Shown: positions 36,059-46,706 of the stretch, in pieces | Position numbering within the stretch: the stretch's first letter is position 1 | Layout: every line of letters begins with the position of its first letter | Origin: Paenibacillus thalictri | Lineage (GTDB): Bacteria > Bacillota > Bacilli > Paenibacillales > NBRC-103111 | Length of the DNA: 64,000 nt | Direction of reading: 5' to 3' | NCBI RefSeq assembly: GCF_004307995.1 | Contig: NZ_SIRE01000022.1 | Span: 1-64,000, forward strand | Made by a program: the position numbers and the translations under genes | Notes under the pieces: model-generated | What the model was told of the DNA's origin: nothing | The model's input: the letters and a program-made list of their open reading frames with translations, nothing else | Database searches by the model: none

Positions 36059-36587
36059 TTTCTTTGGCAATATGGCCACTTTCTTCTCCAGCGGAGAGAG
36101 CATCGTCTTTTTCGTTTGCGCCCTGCTGGCGATCGGCGGAGCGATCTTTATGATCAGCTTCAACCGGGTTGTGCACATGGTGCTTGCGCTGGCTCTGACT
36201 TTTATCAGCCTAGCCGGTTTATACGTACTGCTGTCCGCGGAATTTGTCGCTTTTGTTCAAGTATTGATTTATGCGGGGGCCATCTCAATCCTCATGATAT
36301 TCGGGATTATGATGACCAAACATCATCAAGGGGACGAAGAGGAGCCGCGCCGTCCGGTGCACAACGTGCTGTTGGCGATCGGAGTGCTCGGGCTGTTTGG
36401 TGTCATCTTCTACGCGATTCAATATTCCGAATTCAAATCCGGCGAGTTTCAAGCTGCCGCTGACAATACGATGGAAATCGGCAAGCTGCTGTTGAACCAG
36501 TACGCAATTCCGTTTGAAATTATGTCGGTGCTGCTGACGATTGCCTTCATCGGCGCTATCGTCGTGGCGAAACGGGAGGAGGATTAA
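36048..36587 (+). CDS. nuoJ: NADH-quinone oxidoreductase subunit J
   Basis: The 179-aa subunit has five helices. ATG 36048 (MFNNFFGNM) follows AAAGGAGGAG; an in-frame ATG at 35982 would lie deep in nuoI. The conserved [21 protein letters not shown] block carries the pi-bulge helix region. Confidence 0.94.
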   Translation: MFNNFFGNMATFFSSGESIVFFVCALLAIGGAIFMISFNRVVHMVLALALTFISLAGLYVLLSAEFVAFVQVLIYAGAISILMIFGIMMTKHHQGDEEEPRRPVHNVLLAIGVLGLFGVIFYAIQYSEFKSGEFQAAADNTMEIGKLLLNQYAIPFEIMSVLLTIAFIGAIVVAKREED

Positions 36588-36588
36588 T

Positions 36589-36900
36589 ATGGCCGGACTC
36601 GTAACGCCTTATTTGACGTTAGCCGCTATTCTATTCTGCATCGGGCTGTACGGCGCATTGTCCAAAAAAAATGCAGTGATCGTGCTGTTGTCCGTGGAGT
36701 TGATGCTGAATGCAGTCAATCTCAATTTGGTCGCTTTCTCCAAATTCGGAGCGCATCCGTCGCTGACGGGACAAATCTTTTCGCTGTTTAATATTACGGT
36801 AGCCGCGGCGGAGGTTGCTGTCGGCATCGCGATTTTGATTGCCTGGTACCGCAATAAAGGCGGCACGGACGTAAACGAAATGGATTCGATGAAGCACTGA
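36589..36900 (+). CDS. nuoK: NADH-quinone oxidoreductase subunit K
   Basis: The 103-aa subunit has three helices with the conserved glutamates in [14 protein letters not shown] and [17 protein letters not shown] 36589 follows GGGAGGAGG. Confidence 0.96.
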   Translation: MAGLVTPYLTLAAILFCIGLYGALSKKNAVIVLLSVELMLNAVNLNLVAFSKFGAHPSLTGQIFSLFNITVAAAEVAVGIAILIAWYRNKGGTDVNEMDSMKH

Positions 36901-36983
36901 CGCTTACGAAGTGAGTTTTTCCTTACGGAAAAACTCTTAGCAGTTGCTTACGAAGTGAGCTTGCTACGCAAGCTCTTAGGAGG
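36900..36983 (+). repeat. Ribosome-site-adjacent hairpin repeat, nuoL copy (two units)
   Basis: Unit 1: head ACGCTTACGAAG (36900-36911, starting in the nuoK stop), stem GAGTTTTTCC-ttac-GGAAAAACTC (36913-36936), then TTAG. Unit 2: head TTGCTTACGAAG (36944-36955), stem GAGCTTGC-tac-GCAAGCTC (36957-36975), then TTAGGAGG (36976-36983), the nuoL ribosome site. Confidence 0.9.
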
Positions 36984-36989
36984 GAAATC

Positions 36990-38873
36990 ATGGTCTCGGC
37001 ATACTCGCAGTACGCATGGCTTATCCCGCTGTTCCCGCTGCTGTCATTTTTGATTCTGACCGCCATTGGCCGGCAGCTGAAGGACGCGGGAGCCTATATT
37101 AGCATAGTGGCCGTATTCGCGTCGTTTGCCACCGCTCTTCTGATTTTTATGGAACGGCTTGGCGGCGGCGTTGAGGATTTTACGTGGAATAAGCTCACGT
37201 GGATCAAAATCGGCGATTTTTCGCTCACGATGGGCTTTGAAGTGACGAACTTAAATGCGCTTATGCTGGTTATCGTCACGCTCGTAAGTTTGCTTGTCAA
37301 CATTTACTCCAAAGGCTACATGCACGGTGACGAGCGAATCAATGTGTTTTTTGCGTATATCGCGTTGTTTACTTTTTCGATGCTCGGTCTGGTTATATCC
37401 GAAAACATCGTGGAAATGTACATATTCTGGGAGCTGGTGGGTGTCTGTTCGTTCCTGCTTGTCGGGTTCTGGTACTTCAAGCCGGAGGCCAGAGCGGCGG
37501 CGAAAAAGGCGTTTATCGTTACCCGTATCGGCGATGTCGGTTTGTTTATCGGCATTTTGTTGCTGTACTGGACGATGCCGAATCATGCGCTTGACTTTAC
37601 TTCCATACATAATGCATTCAGCGGCGGCAAAATACCGGGCGATATCACAACATGGATTGCGATTCTCATCTTCATTGGAGCTATGGGCAAATCCGGCCAG
37701 TTCCCGCTGCATACATGGCTTCCGGACGCCATGGAGGGCCCGACGCCGATCAGTGCGCTGATCCACGCGGCAACGATGGTTGCAGCCGGCGTTTACCTGG
37801 TAGCCCGCACCTTTGATATTTTTCATGCGTCTCCTACGGCGCTCACCGTGGTTGCCGTAATTGGAGCGGTAACCGCAATTTTCGCAGCTACCATAGGCAT
37901 AGCGCAAAACGATATCAAACGGATCTTGGCTTATTCGACGGTCAGCCAGCTCGGTTACATGATGATGGCGCTGGGCATTGGCACGACAGTTGCTTATACC
38001 GCAGGTATTTTCCACTTATTCACACACGCCTTTTTCAAAGCGTTGTTGTTCCTTGGAGCAGGCAGCGTCATTCATGCGGTCAACACGCAGGATATTAACG
38101 AAATGGGCGGACTCGGCAAAAAAATGAAAATCACCACCTGGACCTTCGCCATCGGCACATTGGCGTTGTCCGGCATTTTCCCGCTTTCGGGATTCTGGTC
38201 CAAAGACGCGATTTTGTCGGAGGCTTACCATCATAACATGGGGTTATTCTGGGTGGGCTTGATTGCTGCATTTTTCACGGCGTTTTATATGTCGCGGCTG
38301 TTCTTCCTGGTGTTTGCCGGCAAGCCACGCAATGACGCTCACGCGCATGAATCGCCGGCTTCAATGACGTTTCCGCTGGTTGTGTTGGCCGTGCTTGCTG
38401 TGGTCGCCGGTATCGCGTTTACGCCGTTTAATCCGTGGCTTGGCGAGTGGCTGACCGGAACGCATACCGATGAGTCGGCGAACTGGGTTGTCATCATTTT
38501 ATCCAATCTGGTTGGCCTGCTGGGTATCGGTCTTGGTTATCTCATCTACGTCAAACATTCGATTCCTCGGGACGCCGTTTCATCGCGGGCGCCTTGGCTG
38601 TACCAACTGCTTCACCGCAAATATTACATCGATGAAATTTACGATACGGTTTTTGTAAGATCGCTTTCCAGCATCGGGCATTTGTTCCATCTGTTTGATG
38701 TGTATGTGGTGGACGGTCTGGTCAAACTTTGCACATTTTGTGTGGTCGGGATCGGACGGCTTGGTTCCAGGCTGCAGAACGGACAGGTGCAAACCTACGG
38801 CTTGGCCACGCTGCTTGGATTTTTGATCTTGATTTTGGCTTTGGCGGGAAGGAGGTTCATCAATGCCGGCTAA
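36990..38873 (+). CDS. nuoL: NADH-quinone oxidoreductase subunit L
   Basis: This 627-aa antiporter-like pump subunit includes the conserved WELVGVCSFLLVGFW glutamate region, LPDAMEGPTPISALIHAATMVAAG and the lateral helix near the C-terminus. AGGAGGG lies 6 nt before the ATG, directly behind two hairpin repeats. The 3' end overlaps nuoM by 11 nt. Confidence 0.97.
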   Translation: MVSAYSQYAWLIPLFPLLSFLILTAIGRQLKDAGAYISIVAVFASFATALLIFMERLGGGVEDFTWNKLTWIKIGDFSLTMGFEVTNLNALMLVIVTLVSLLVNIYSKGYMHGDERINVFFAYIALFTFSMLGLVISENIVEMYIFWELVGVCSFLLVGFWYFKPEARAAAKKAFIVTRIGDVGLFIGILLLYWTMPNHALDFTSIHNAFSGGKIPGDITTWIAILIFIGAMGKSGQFPLHTWLPDAMEGPTPISALIHAATMVAAGVYLVARTFDIFHASPTALTVVAVIGAVTAIFAATIGIAQNDIKRILAYSTVSQLGYMMMALGIGTTVAYTAGIFHLFTHAFFKALLFLGAGSVIHAVNTQDINEMGGLGKKMKITTWTFAIGTLALSGIFPLSGFWSKDAILSEAYHHNMGLFWVGLIAAFFTAFYMSRLFFLVFAGKPRNDAHAHESPASMTFPLVVLAVLAVVAGIAFTPFNPWLGEWLTGTHTDESANWVVIILSNLVGLLGIGLGYLIYVKHSIPRDAVSSRAPWLYQLLHRKYYIDEIYDTVFVRSLSSIGHLFHLFDVYVVDGLVKLCTFCVVGIGRLGSRLQNGQVQTYGLATLLGFLILILALAGRRFINAG

Positions 38874-40506
38874 TTTTCCAATCCTGTCGCTTATCGCCTT
38901 TTCACCGCTGCTTGGAATTCTCGTATTAGCTTTTATTCCAAAAAACAACGGCAGATGGATCAAAATTGTCGCGATCATCGCAACGCTCATACCGCTGCTG
39001 CTGTCTGCTTGGTTGTACGCCGATTTTAACCGCCAATATGAAGGCATGCAGTATAAGGAGCAAACGGACTGGATTCACATTCCGCTTAACCGCGAGACGT
39101 TTGCCAATCCGGACGGTTCGAACCAACTGGCTGACTTTTATTATGAAGCCAAGTACAGCATGGCTGTAGACGGCTTGTCGCTTCCGCTGGTATTCCTGAC
39201 CGCCTTCGTATCCGTCATGGCTGCATTGGCCTCGGTGTATATCAAGAAGCGCTGGAAGACGTATTACATCATGTTTCTGCTGCTGGAGATCGGGATGTTT
39301 GGTGTCTTTATGGCCCAGGATTTAGCGCTTTTCTTTATCTTTTTCGAGGTTACGCTTATCCCAATGTTCTTCTTGATTGGCATATGGGGGTATATGAACC
39401 GGGAAAAAGCGGCCAATTCGTTCCTGATTTATAACGGACTTGGCTCGGCGATCATGCTGGTTGCTTTCATCATTCTAATCAGTACGGCCGGGTTTAACCA
39501 AGTGGTGAACGGAAACGAGGTATCGATTTATTATTCCGGCGATCTGGAGACGATCATTCATAACTTGTTCCAGAACGCAAACGCTTATGTGAATCAAACC
39601 GACATTCCGGACAATCCGTTCCTGTTGACCGAAGGCATGAAGTGGACGCTGTTCATTATGCTGCTGGTCGCTTTTGGCATCAAGCTGCCGCTCTTCCCGT
39701 TCCATACCTGGATGCTGAAGGTGCATACGGAAGCGCCAACGTCGATTGTTATGATCCACTCCGGGATTTTGCTGAAAATGGGCGCGTACGGCTTAATCCG
39801 TTTTGGCGTGCTGCTCTTCCCGGGGCAAGCGGTGCAGTGGGCGACGGTACTTGGCGTGCTAGGGGTCATCAACATTTTGTACGGAGCGGTGCTTGCTTTT
39901 GTACAGAAGGATTTCAAGCTGGTGTTGGCATACTCCAGTATCAGCCATATGGGTATCGTGCTGCTCGGCATTGCTTCATTTAACGCAATCGGAATCGAAG
40001 GGGCTATCTTCCAGCTTGTGTCCCACGGTTTGATCTCTGCGCTAATGTTCCTGCTTGTAGGCGCTATTTACGAACGGACGCAGACATCGATGATCGGAGA
40101 CTTGGGCGGCCTAGCTTCGTCGGTGCCTTTCATCAGCGGTATATTGCTGACGGCAGGCATGGCCTCGTTGGGGCTCCCCGGCTTGTCCGGCTTCATCAGC
40201 GAGTTTCTGGCGTTTCTCGGATTGTTCAAGTCGGCCAAAGTAATTGCCATCGTCGGTGCGCTGGGCATTATTTTCACAGCCGTTTACGTGCTCCGCGGGG
40301 TGCTTGGCATCACCTACGGGCCTGCCAGAAACAGCTTCAGCGGAATCCGTGACGCCCGCCTGATCGAGGCGGTCCCGATGGTAGCGCTGGTTGCTTTTAT
40401 CGTTGTACTCGGTATTTACCCGTATGTGCTCAGCAATCCGCTGCACCCGACGGTAAGCGGGTTCGACCAATTCTTGCAGAGCATCGCGACAAAGGTGGGG
40501 GGCTAG
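38863..40506 (+). CDS. nuoM: NADH-quinone oxidoreductase subunit M
   Basis: This 547-aa antiporter-like subunit has FFIFFEVTLIPMFFLIGIWG, LPLFPFHTWMLKVHTEAPTS and the GLPGLSGFISEFLAFLG block. AAGGAGG precedes the start. A hydrophilic loop of about 50 residues (about 205-250, NVNQTDIPDN-type) lies between helices. Confidence 0.97.
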   Translation: MPANFPILSLIAFSPLLGILVLAFIPKNNGRWIKIVAIIATLIPLLLSAWLYADFNRQYEGMQYKEQTDWIHIPLNRETFANPDGSNQLADFYYEAKYSMAVDGLSLPLVFLTAFVSVMAALASVYIKKRWKTYYIMFLLLEIGMFGVFMAQDLALFFIFFEVTLIPMFFLIGIWGYMNREKAANSFLIYNGLGSAIMLVAFIILISTAGFNQVVNGNEVSIYYSGDLETIIHNLFQNANAYVNQTDIPDNPFLLTEGMKWTLFIMLLVAFGIKLPLFPFHTWMLKVHTEAPTSIVMIHSGILLKMGAYGLIRFGVLLFPGQAVQWATVLGVLGVINILYGAVLAFVQKDFKLVLAYSSISHMGIVLLGIASFNAIGIEGAIFQLVSHGLISALMFLLVGAIYERTQTSMIGDLGGLASSVPFISGILLTAGMASLGLPGLSGFISEFLAFLGLFKSAKVIAIVGALGIIFTAVYVLRGVLGITYGPARNSFSGIRDARLIEAVPMVALVAFIVVLGIYPYVLSNPLHPTVSGFDQFLQSIATKVGG

Positions 40507-40509
40507 AGC

Positions 40510-42018
40510 ATGGAACCATTACGTTTGCAGTTATCGGATATCACCCTGCTTGGTCCTGAGCTTACATTGGTGATCGCTACTGTAGTGCTGGCACTGCTCG
40601 ATCTTGCGCTTCCCAAGTCATCAAGCCGTACGCTGCTGGGCTGGCTTTCGCTGCTTTCCATTGTCATCTCGGCTGCTTTTGTAGTCGGCAGCTTGAACTT
40701 GACGGAAACGCACCAACTGCTGAATCTCAGCTACCGGATCGACGATTTTGCCGGCATTTTCAAACTGGTGCTGCTGACCGGGACAGGGTTTGTTATTCTC
40801 ATGAGCATCGGCTCGGTGAAAGAAGAAGAAATCCCGCATATCGGCGAGTTTTATTATATGCTGCTGCCCGCCACGCTGGGCGGCATGGTGATGGCTTCCT
40901 CCGGCGATTTGGTTACGTTATTTGTCGGGCTGGAGCTGCTCAGCATCACATCATATATTCTGGTGGCGCAGCGGAAGAAAAATGCGCTGTCCAATGAAGG
41001 GGCCTTTAAATATATCGTGCTGGGGGGCATTTCCTCCGCGATTATTTTATACGGCATGTCTTTCCTCTACGGCTTAAGCGGCTCAACAAACATTGTGCAA
41101 ATCAACAGCGCGCTCGGTGAAAGCTTGCAGTCGATGAGTCCGATCGTGTACCTGTCGTTTTTCCTGCTGCTCGCCGGATTCGGGTTTAAAATCGCGGCAG
41201 CGCCGTTTCATACATGGGCGCCTGACGTCTATCAAGGCGCGGCTACACCGGTCACCGCATTTCTAGCGGTTGTCTCCAAGGCAGCCAGCTTTGCGATCGT
41301 GTTCCGTGTGATGTTCGGGTTGTATGTGAGCGGAGCCAATCATCCGTTTTATCAGGATGTCATGACTTCGCTGATGACCGTAGCTGCGATCGCCATGATC
41401 GCGGGTAATTTCATCGCCCTGCGTCAAAAGAATATGAAACGTCTGCTTGCTTACTCGGGTGTTGCCAATACGGGATATTTGCTTGTTCCGATTGCGGTGC
41501 AGTTCTCTTTAACGCACTATACGAACTTCTCTGAGCTTGTCTTTTATTTGATCGCTTACTTGTTTATGAATATCGGCGCTTTCGCTCTGCTGATGATTAT
41601 CGAGCGCTCTACCGGGGAAGAGGAAATCAGCGGCCTTGCCGGCTTGTATTTCCGTGCTCCGTGGACGGCGGTTGCCGCCGTTGTCATCGTTCTATCGCTG
41701 GCCGGCTTGCCTGTGACTGGAGGTTTCTTCGGTAAACTGTACATCATGCTCGGCGCCGCGCAGACTCGTCATTATTGGCTGTCAGCGGTGATGATCGGCA
41801 CAAGTGTCGTATCCTTCTATTATTACTTTGGATTTATCCGGCAAATGTTCATGCGCAGCGATAACGAGTCCAGGGAAATACAAACAAGCGGCACGCTTGG
41901 CGTTACCTTGTGGATTTGCGTGGCAGCGACATTGATCATGGGTTTTTTCCCGCAAGGCATATTGGCCTGGATCGGAAAAATTTTCACCCTATCACACGAT
42001 TTATTTATGAATATGTAA
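40510..42018 (+). CDS. nuoN: NADH-quinone oxidoreductase subunit N
   Basis: The 502-aa third antiporter-like subunit ends the operon. It shows VGLELLSITSYILVA, APFHTWAPDVYQGAATPVTAFLAVVSKAA and LAGLPVTGGFFGKLYI. No nuoE, F or G follows; a terminator and an unrelated protease gene do. Confidence 0.97.
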   Translation: MEPLRLQLSDITLLGPELTLVIATVVLALLDLALPKSSSRTLLGWLSLLSIVISAAFVVGSLNLTETHQLLNLSYRIDDFAGIFKLVLLTGTGFVILMSIGSVKEEEIPHIGEFYYMLLPATLGGMVMASSGDLVTLFVGLELLSITSYILVAQRKKNALSNEGAFKYIVLGGISSAIILYGMSFLYGLSGSTNIVQINSALGESLQSMSPIVYLSFFLLLAGFGFKIAAAPFHTWAPDVYQGAATPVTAFLAVVSKAASFAIVFRVMFGLYVSGANHPFYQDVMTSLMTVAAIAMIAGNFIALRQKNMKRLLAYSGVANTGYLLVPIAVQFSLTHYTNFSELVFYLIAYLFMNIGAFALLMIIERSTGEEEISGLAGLYFRAPWTAVAAVVIVLSLAGLPVTGGFFGKLYIMLGAAQTRHYWLSAVMIGTSVVSFYYYFGFIRQMFMRSDNESREIQTSGTLGVTLWICVAATLIMGFFPQGILAWIGKIFTLSHDLFMNM

Positions 42019-42035
42019 TAAAATCTGTGTTCCCC

Positions 42036-42066
42036 AAACCTTTCCTACAATGGAAAGGTTTTTTTG
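42036..42066 (+). terminator. Terminator of the nuo operon
   Basis: AAACCTTTCC (42036-42045) pairs with GGAAAGGTTT (42052-42061) and is followed by TTTTG. The flanking CCCC/GGG may extend the stem. Confidence 0.9.
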
Positions 42067-42170
42067 TGGGACTTTAGTCATGATTTTCGAAGACAAGGCA
42101 GGAAACCTGCCATTCGTATAGAAATATTTAAAACATTATAGAGAAGAAGTTAAAAAGGGAAACCATCGGG

Positions 42171-44720
42171 ATGTTAAAAAGAGCAATCATACGAATCATA
42201 ACCGGCTCGGTCATTGGTACGGGCATTTTCGTGTCCGCACTGCCAATAACGGGGACCATACTAACCTCACGAGCGTATGCAGCTGTCGTTACGGCTACGG
42301 ACCCGCTCATCGAAAAGCAAACGTATCTGCAGCAGATTCATATTCAAGATGCGTGGGGCGTTGCAACAGGCAACAATAACCTGATTATTGCTATGGTGGA
42401 TACCGGCGTGGATCTGACGCACCCAGATCTGCTGCCGAATTTGGTGGATGGCGCCAATCTGCTTCATCCGGATGAACTGCCATTGGACGATAACGGCCAC
42501 GGGACCAATGTGGCTGGTGTTATGGCGGCTGCGGCCAACAACGACCGGGGTGGCGCCGGGATCCTATGGAACGCGAAGCTGATGCCGATTAAAGCGCTCG
42601 AAGCGGACGGCACCGGAGGCGAAGCGAAGCTTGGGGAAGGCATTAAATACGCGGTCGATCACGGCGCGAAGATAGTTGTTCTATCACTGGGTTTAAATAA
42701 ATATTCAACTTATTTAAGTGATATCGTACAATATGCGGAAGACCATGATGTGCTGCTTGTGGCTGCAACCGGCAACGAAGGCAACCGTGTCAAATATCCG
42801 GCGGCATACCCGACGGTACTCGCGGTAGGCGGCATGACCGCCGACAAGAAGACGGATAGCCGGTCGAATACGGGTCCCGAGCTGGATCTCGTGGCTCCGT
42901 GGGATGTGTTTACAACTTCCCTCGGCGGGGGCTACGAGTATAAGGACGGCACCTCGATGGCTGCGCCCCAGGTGGCGGCCGTGGCTGCTCTGGCCTGGTC
43001 GAAATATCCGTCAATGAAGCCTTATGAAATTCGGAATTTGCTGCGGCAGAAAACAGAACCGCTTAGCGGATCCGGCTGGAATCCGATTTCCGGTTACGGG
43101 CTACTGCGTGCAGACCGGGTGATGAACGAACCGTATTCCGAAGATATGTATGAGCCGAACAACCGCAAGGATCAGGCCAGTCCGATTTCGGCAAGCAAGA
43201 TGATCAGCGCAACGTTTCAAGGCGGCGGCGATGCCGATTGGTATTCGTTTAATGCTCCTTATAACGGAAATGTGAATCTGCTCTTACAGACGGAAGAGGG
43301 TTATGAGGTAACCGTCAATCATATCCAGACCAGCGGTGCTGCGCAAAGTTACACGTTCCAAGCGGGCGGCAAGATAACCCTTCCCGTCTCCAAAGGTACC
43401 AATTACATTCAGCTGCAGTTGAAGGATCGCGCCTTCACCGGCAAGCTGCCCTACCGTTTGACGACATCATTTGACATATATAAAGACGAGTTTGAAGACA
43501 ACGATCGACAATATACCGCCTACGTGCTGCCGATACGCAGCCAAACGATTACAGGAACGCTGCACCAAATGAACGACCAGGATTGGTTCATGCTGCCGGT
43601 TGAGCAATCCGGCTTTCTGCGGTTGAAATTATCCGTAGATACCGCTCGAATCGATCCGGTATTGTATGTGCAAAAGCAGGGCGAAAAAGGAGTCACCTAC
43701 GATCTGGGCGGCGACGGCGCGGTGGAAGTGATGCCGAAGACGGCCGTTTTCCCGGGGAATTATTATATAAGGGTCAGCAATGTCAAGGAATATACGTTTC
43801 CCGTAACAGGGGAATATAAGCTGACTGTAGAATATGAAGCCCATCTCATCGACCCCAACGAGCCGAACGATAAGCCTTATCAAGCGACGGCCATCAAGCC
43901 GGGGGCGCCTTACGACGGAGTCATTGAGTCGGTCACCGATCAAGACTGGTTTTTGCTAAAGATCAATTCGGAAAGCTTTGCCGATCTTCATCTTTCGGGC
44001 ATACCGGAGAACGTGCGTTTGACGATGACGGTCTATGACAGCAATTTGAAGCAGCTTGCGACAGCGACGAATACGCCAGGCGCCACAACGACGGATTTAA
44101 GCGGGCGATGGCAAGCGGGAAGTTATTATATGAAGCTGACCGCAGATAAGCCGTTCGATTATCAGATGTACAGTCTTACTGCGGATGTCACTCCGCTTCT
44201 GGGCGGATTCACCGATATTGCAGGCCACTGGGCTGCAAACGACATTTTGGCGGCGGTCAAAAGCAACTTGATCGAAGGGTACAGCGGCTATAAATTTATG
44301 CCGGACCGTACGATTACCAGAGCCGAAGCTGCGGCAATATTAGTAAGAGGCTTTAAGCTGACAAAGCAAAAATATATCGGCTATACCGATTTGAGCGCCA
44401 ATCATTGGGCTTACTCGTTTATAGCCAAGGCGGCTCAAGCCGGCATCGTCGAAGGTTATCCCGACCAATCGTTTGCTCCGGATTCTCCCGTTACCCGTAT
44501 GGAGATGACTGCGATGATGGCGCGGGCCATGAAACTGTCAGGCAAACAGAGAGGGGCGGCGCCTTTTACCGATACGGATGATAATTATTGGGGGACCGGC
44601 GTGTTGAAGCAGATGAAAGCCGAAGGCTGGGTTTCCGGCTTCCCGGACGGTTCCTTCCGGCCGGAGCAGCCCGCTACAAGGGCCGAATTTGTCACTATGC
44701 TGGAAGATATCCTGAATTAA
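42171..44720 (+). CDS. SLH-anchored subtilisin-like serine protease (S8) with PPC domains
   Basis: The 849-aa exported protein has a signal peptide (about 1-38, ending SRAYA). The S8 domain (about 55-315) has D77 in MVDTGVD, H110 in NGHGTNVAG, oxyanion Asn in ATGNEGN and S262 in GTSMAAPQ, so the triad is complete. Three PPC-like beta domains follow (about 320-680), each marked by EPNN/EDND/EPND and a DxDWYSF/DQDWF motif. Three SLH domains end the protein (about 680-849; HWAANDILAAV, HWAYSFIAKAA, YWGTGVLKQM, with TRAE/TRME). It should sit on pyruvylated wall polymer and cleave surface or external proteins. There is no obvious pro-domain beyond the few residues after the signal. Confidence 0.93.
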   Translation: MLKRAIIRIITGSVIGTGIFVSALPITGTILTSRAYAAVVTATDPLIEKQTYLQQIHIQDAWGVATGNNNLIIAMVDTGVDLTHPDLLPNLVDGANLLHPDELPLDDNGHGTNVAGVMAAAANNDRGGAGILWNAKLMPIKALEADGTGGEAKLGEGIKYAVDHGAKIVVLSLGLNKYSTYLSDIVQYAEDHDVLLVAATGNEGNRVKYPAAYPTVLAVGGMTADKKTDSRSNTGPELDLVAPWDVFTTSLGGGYEYKDGTSMAAPQVAAVAALAWSKYPSMKPYEIRNLLRQKTEPLSGSGWNPISGYGLLRADRVMNEPYSEDMYEPNNRKDQASPISASKMISATFQGGGDADWYSFNAPYNGNVNLLLQTEEGYEVTVNHIQTSGAAQSYTFQAGGKITLPVSKGTNYIQLQLKDRAFTGKLPYRLTTSFDIYKDEFEDNDRQYTAYVLPIRSQTITGTLHQMNDQDWFMLPVEQSGFLRLKLSVDTARIDPVLYVQKQGEKGVTYDLGGDGAVEVMPKTAVFPGNYYIRVSNVKEYTFPVTGEYKLTVEYEAHLIDPNEPNDKPYQATAIKPGAPYDGVIESVTDQDWFLLKINSESFADLHLSGIPENVRLTMTVYDSNLKQLATATNTPGATTTDLSGRWQAGSYYMKLTADKPFDYQMYSLTADVTPLLGGFTDIAGHWAANDILAAVKSNLIEGYSGYKFMPDRTITRAEAAAILVRGFKLTKQKYIGYTDLSANHWAYSFIAKAAQAGIVEGYPDQSFAPDSPVTRMEMTAMMARAMKLSGKQRGAAPFTDTDDNYWGTGVLKQMKAEGWVSGFPDGSFRPEQPATRAEFVTMLEDILN

Positions 44721-44747
44721 CCCATTGTAGTAAGGAGGGACATCGTC

Positions 44748-44996
44748 ATGGGGACGGATCCGTTTAACGCGACGTTGGGCCTGGAAGGCCTCGTCAATAT
44801 TTTTGCAGTCATCGTATGTATCGGATTGTCCTGGTGGGGACTGCAGGAGCTTCGTTTTGACATGCTGCTGCGGCGTCCCAAAAGCGCAGCCGCGAGGCTG
44901 CTGCAAATTTTCCTCTCCATTGCGCTGGGGTACCAAGTCGCCCGGTTTATCATCGAGTATTTTCATTGGTCCACCTGGCTTCATGAAATGTTTTGA
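44748..44996 (+). CDS. ywzB: DUF1146 family membrane protein (YwzB-like)
   Basis: The 82-aa protein has two helices (about 12-32 and 52-70) with the conserved WWGLQELRFDMLLRRPKS between them. Its position just before murA matches ywzB in Bacillus. Function unknown. AAGGAGGG lies 8 nt upstream of the ATG. Confidence 0.85.
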   Translation: MGTDPFNATLGLEGLVNIFAVIVCIGLSWWGLQELRFDMLLRRPKSAAARLLQIFLSIALGYQVARFIIEYFHWSTWLHEMF

Positions 44997-45234
44997 ATCA
45001 CGCCCTGGTTTCTCGAACATTGGATGCAACCAAGCATGTCGAACAACGGCCCAAAGAGAATAACATTGGCGCTTATTGTCAACAATGGATAGTACAACCG
45101 TATAAAAAAGAACCGTTAAGGAAGCCGCATGATGTCTTTGAAAAAGAGATTGAATACTAAGGCTGTTCAATGCTACACTATGGATTGGCTTATTTCAAAA
45201 AGCTTGTAAACCAGAACAACGCGGAGGGACCATG

Positions 45235-46554
45235 ATGAGCAAAATTATCGTCCGCGGCGGCAAGAAACTATCGGGCAGAGTTAAAATTCACGGTGCCAAA
45301 AATGCCGTGCTGCCGATTATCGCAGCCTCTATTCTAGGGTCTGAAGGTATTAGCGTGATTCATGACGCGCCTCCCCTGGACGACGTAATTGTAATTAACA
45401 AGGTATTGGAAAGTCTCGGTATCGAAGTCGAATATAGAAACGAAACCATTCGGATCAGCGCGGGCAGCATTGAGACCTGTGAGGCGTCATACGAGTTGGT
45501 GCGTAAAATGCGGGCTTCTTTTCTTGTCATGGGACCTCTTTTGGCCCGGATGGGACGCGCGCGTATATCTTTGCCTGGCGGCTGCGCGATTGGGACACGC
45601 CCGATCGATCAGCATTTGAAGGGCTTTGAGGCGATGGGCGCGGATATTGAGCTCGGTCAAGGCTTTATCGAGGCAAAGGTTAATGGCAGACTGAAGGGCG
45701 CCAAAATATATTTAGACGTGGCGAGCGTAGGCGCAACGGAAAATATTATGATGGCTGCAACACTTGCCAAAGGCACCACGATTATCGAAAATGCCGCCAA
45801 GGAACCGGAAATCGTCGATCTGGCGAATTATTTGAACGCGATGGGCGCGAAAATTCGCGGAGCCGGAACAGGCGTCATTCGCATCGATGGCGTACAGCAG
45901 CTGCAGGGAGCCGTACATACGGTCATACCGGACCGGATTGAAGCAGGTACATACATGATTGCAGCAGCCATTACCGGCGGGGATTTGTTCGTAGAGGGCG
46001 CGATAGCCGATCACCTTCGTCCGGTAATCTCCAAAATGCAGGAGATGGGCGTGCAAATCGATGAGGATGAGAACGGGCTGCGCGTTTACACGGAACGGCC
46101 GCTGCGCTCGGTCGACGTCAAGACGCTGCCTTATCCGGGTTTCCCTACGGATATGCAATCCCAGATGATGGCGCTTTTGCTTGTCGCCGACGGTACGGGA
46201 CTTGTGACGGAAACCGTATTTGAGAACCGCTTCATGCATGTCGAAGAATTCGTCAATATGAATGCGCAGATTAAGGTGGACGGACGCACTGCCGTAGTGA
46301 GCGGCAAAGCCAAGCTGAGGGCTGCGAAAGTATGCGCCACCGATTTGCGGGCAGGAGCTGCACTGATTCTTGCGGCGCTTGTCGCCGACGGGGAAACGGA
46401 AATCACCGGCGTGCATCACATTGACCGGGGATATGTCGACATTGCTTATAAGCTGAGCTTAGTCGGCGCCGAGATTCAGCGGGTATCCGATATTGTGGTT
46501 CAGGAACAGCAGGAGGAAGTAGGGCTTTTCGCTGTGCAGCCTACTTGGGCATAA
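45235..46554 (+). CDS. murA: UDP-N-acetylglucosamine 1-carboxyvinyltransferase
   Basis: The 439-aa enzyme adds enolpyruvate from PEP to UDP-GlcNAc, the first committed step of peptidoglycan synthesis. The N-terminus [20 protein letters not shown] is typical, and the catalytic cysteine is C117 in [11 protein letters not shown], so fosfomycin sensitivity is expected. Two adjacent ATGs exist; the second (45235) has better spacing from GGAGGG. Confidence 0.96.
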   Translation: MSKIIVRGGKKLSGRVKIHGAKNAVLPIIAASILGSEGISVIHDAPPLDDVIVINKVLESLGIEVEYRNETIRISAGSIETCEASYELVRKMRASFLVMGPLLARMGRARISLPGGCAIGTRPIDQHLKGFEAMGADIELGQGFIEAKVNGRLKGAKIYLDVASVGATENIMMAATLAKGTTIIENAAKEPEIVDLANYLNAMGAKIRGAGTGVIRIDGVQQLQGAVHTVIPDRIEAGTYMIAAAITGGDLFVEGAIADHLRPVISKMQEMGVQIDEDENGLRVYTERPLRSVDVKTLPYPGFPTDMQSQMMALLLVADGTGLVTETVFENRFMHVEEFVNMNAQIKVDGRTAVVSGKAKLRAAKVCATDLRAGAALILAALVADGETEITGVHHIDRGYVDIAYKLSLVGAEIQRVSDIVVQEQQEEVGLFAVQPTWA

Positions 46555-46596
46555 GCGGAGGCTATACACCGCATAATATGGTAAAGTGTTCTCGAC

Positions 46597-46645
46597 GAGA
46601 CGTAACTCTTTCTTCTATGGGAGAGTTGCGTCTCTTCTTTGTTCT
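46597..46645 (+). terminator. Terminator after murA
   Basis: GAGACGTAACTCT (46597-46609) pairs with AGAGTTGCGTCTC (46622-46634) with one wobble. The following tract is T-rich but interrupted. Confidence 0.65.
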
Positions 46646-46706
46646 ATTCTATTTTTTGCATACATAAGATGGTTCTATCCCGGCAACAAGAGACGGAGGA
46701 ACCTTC

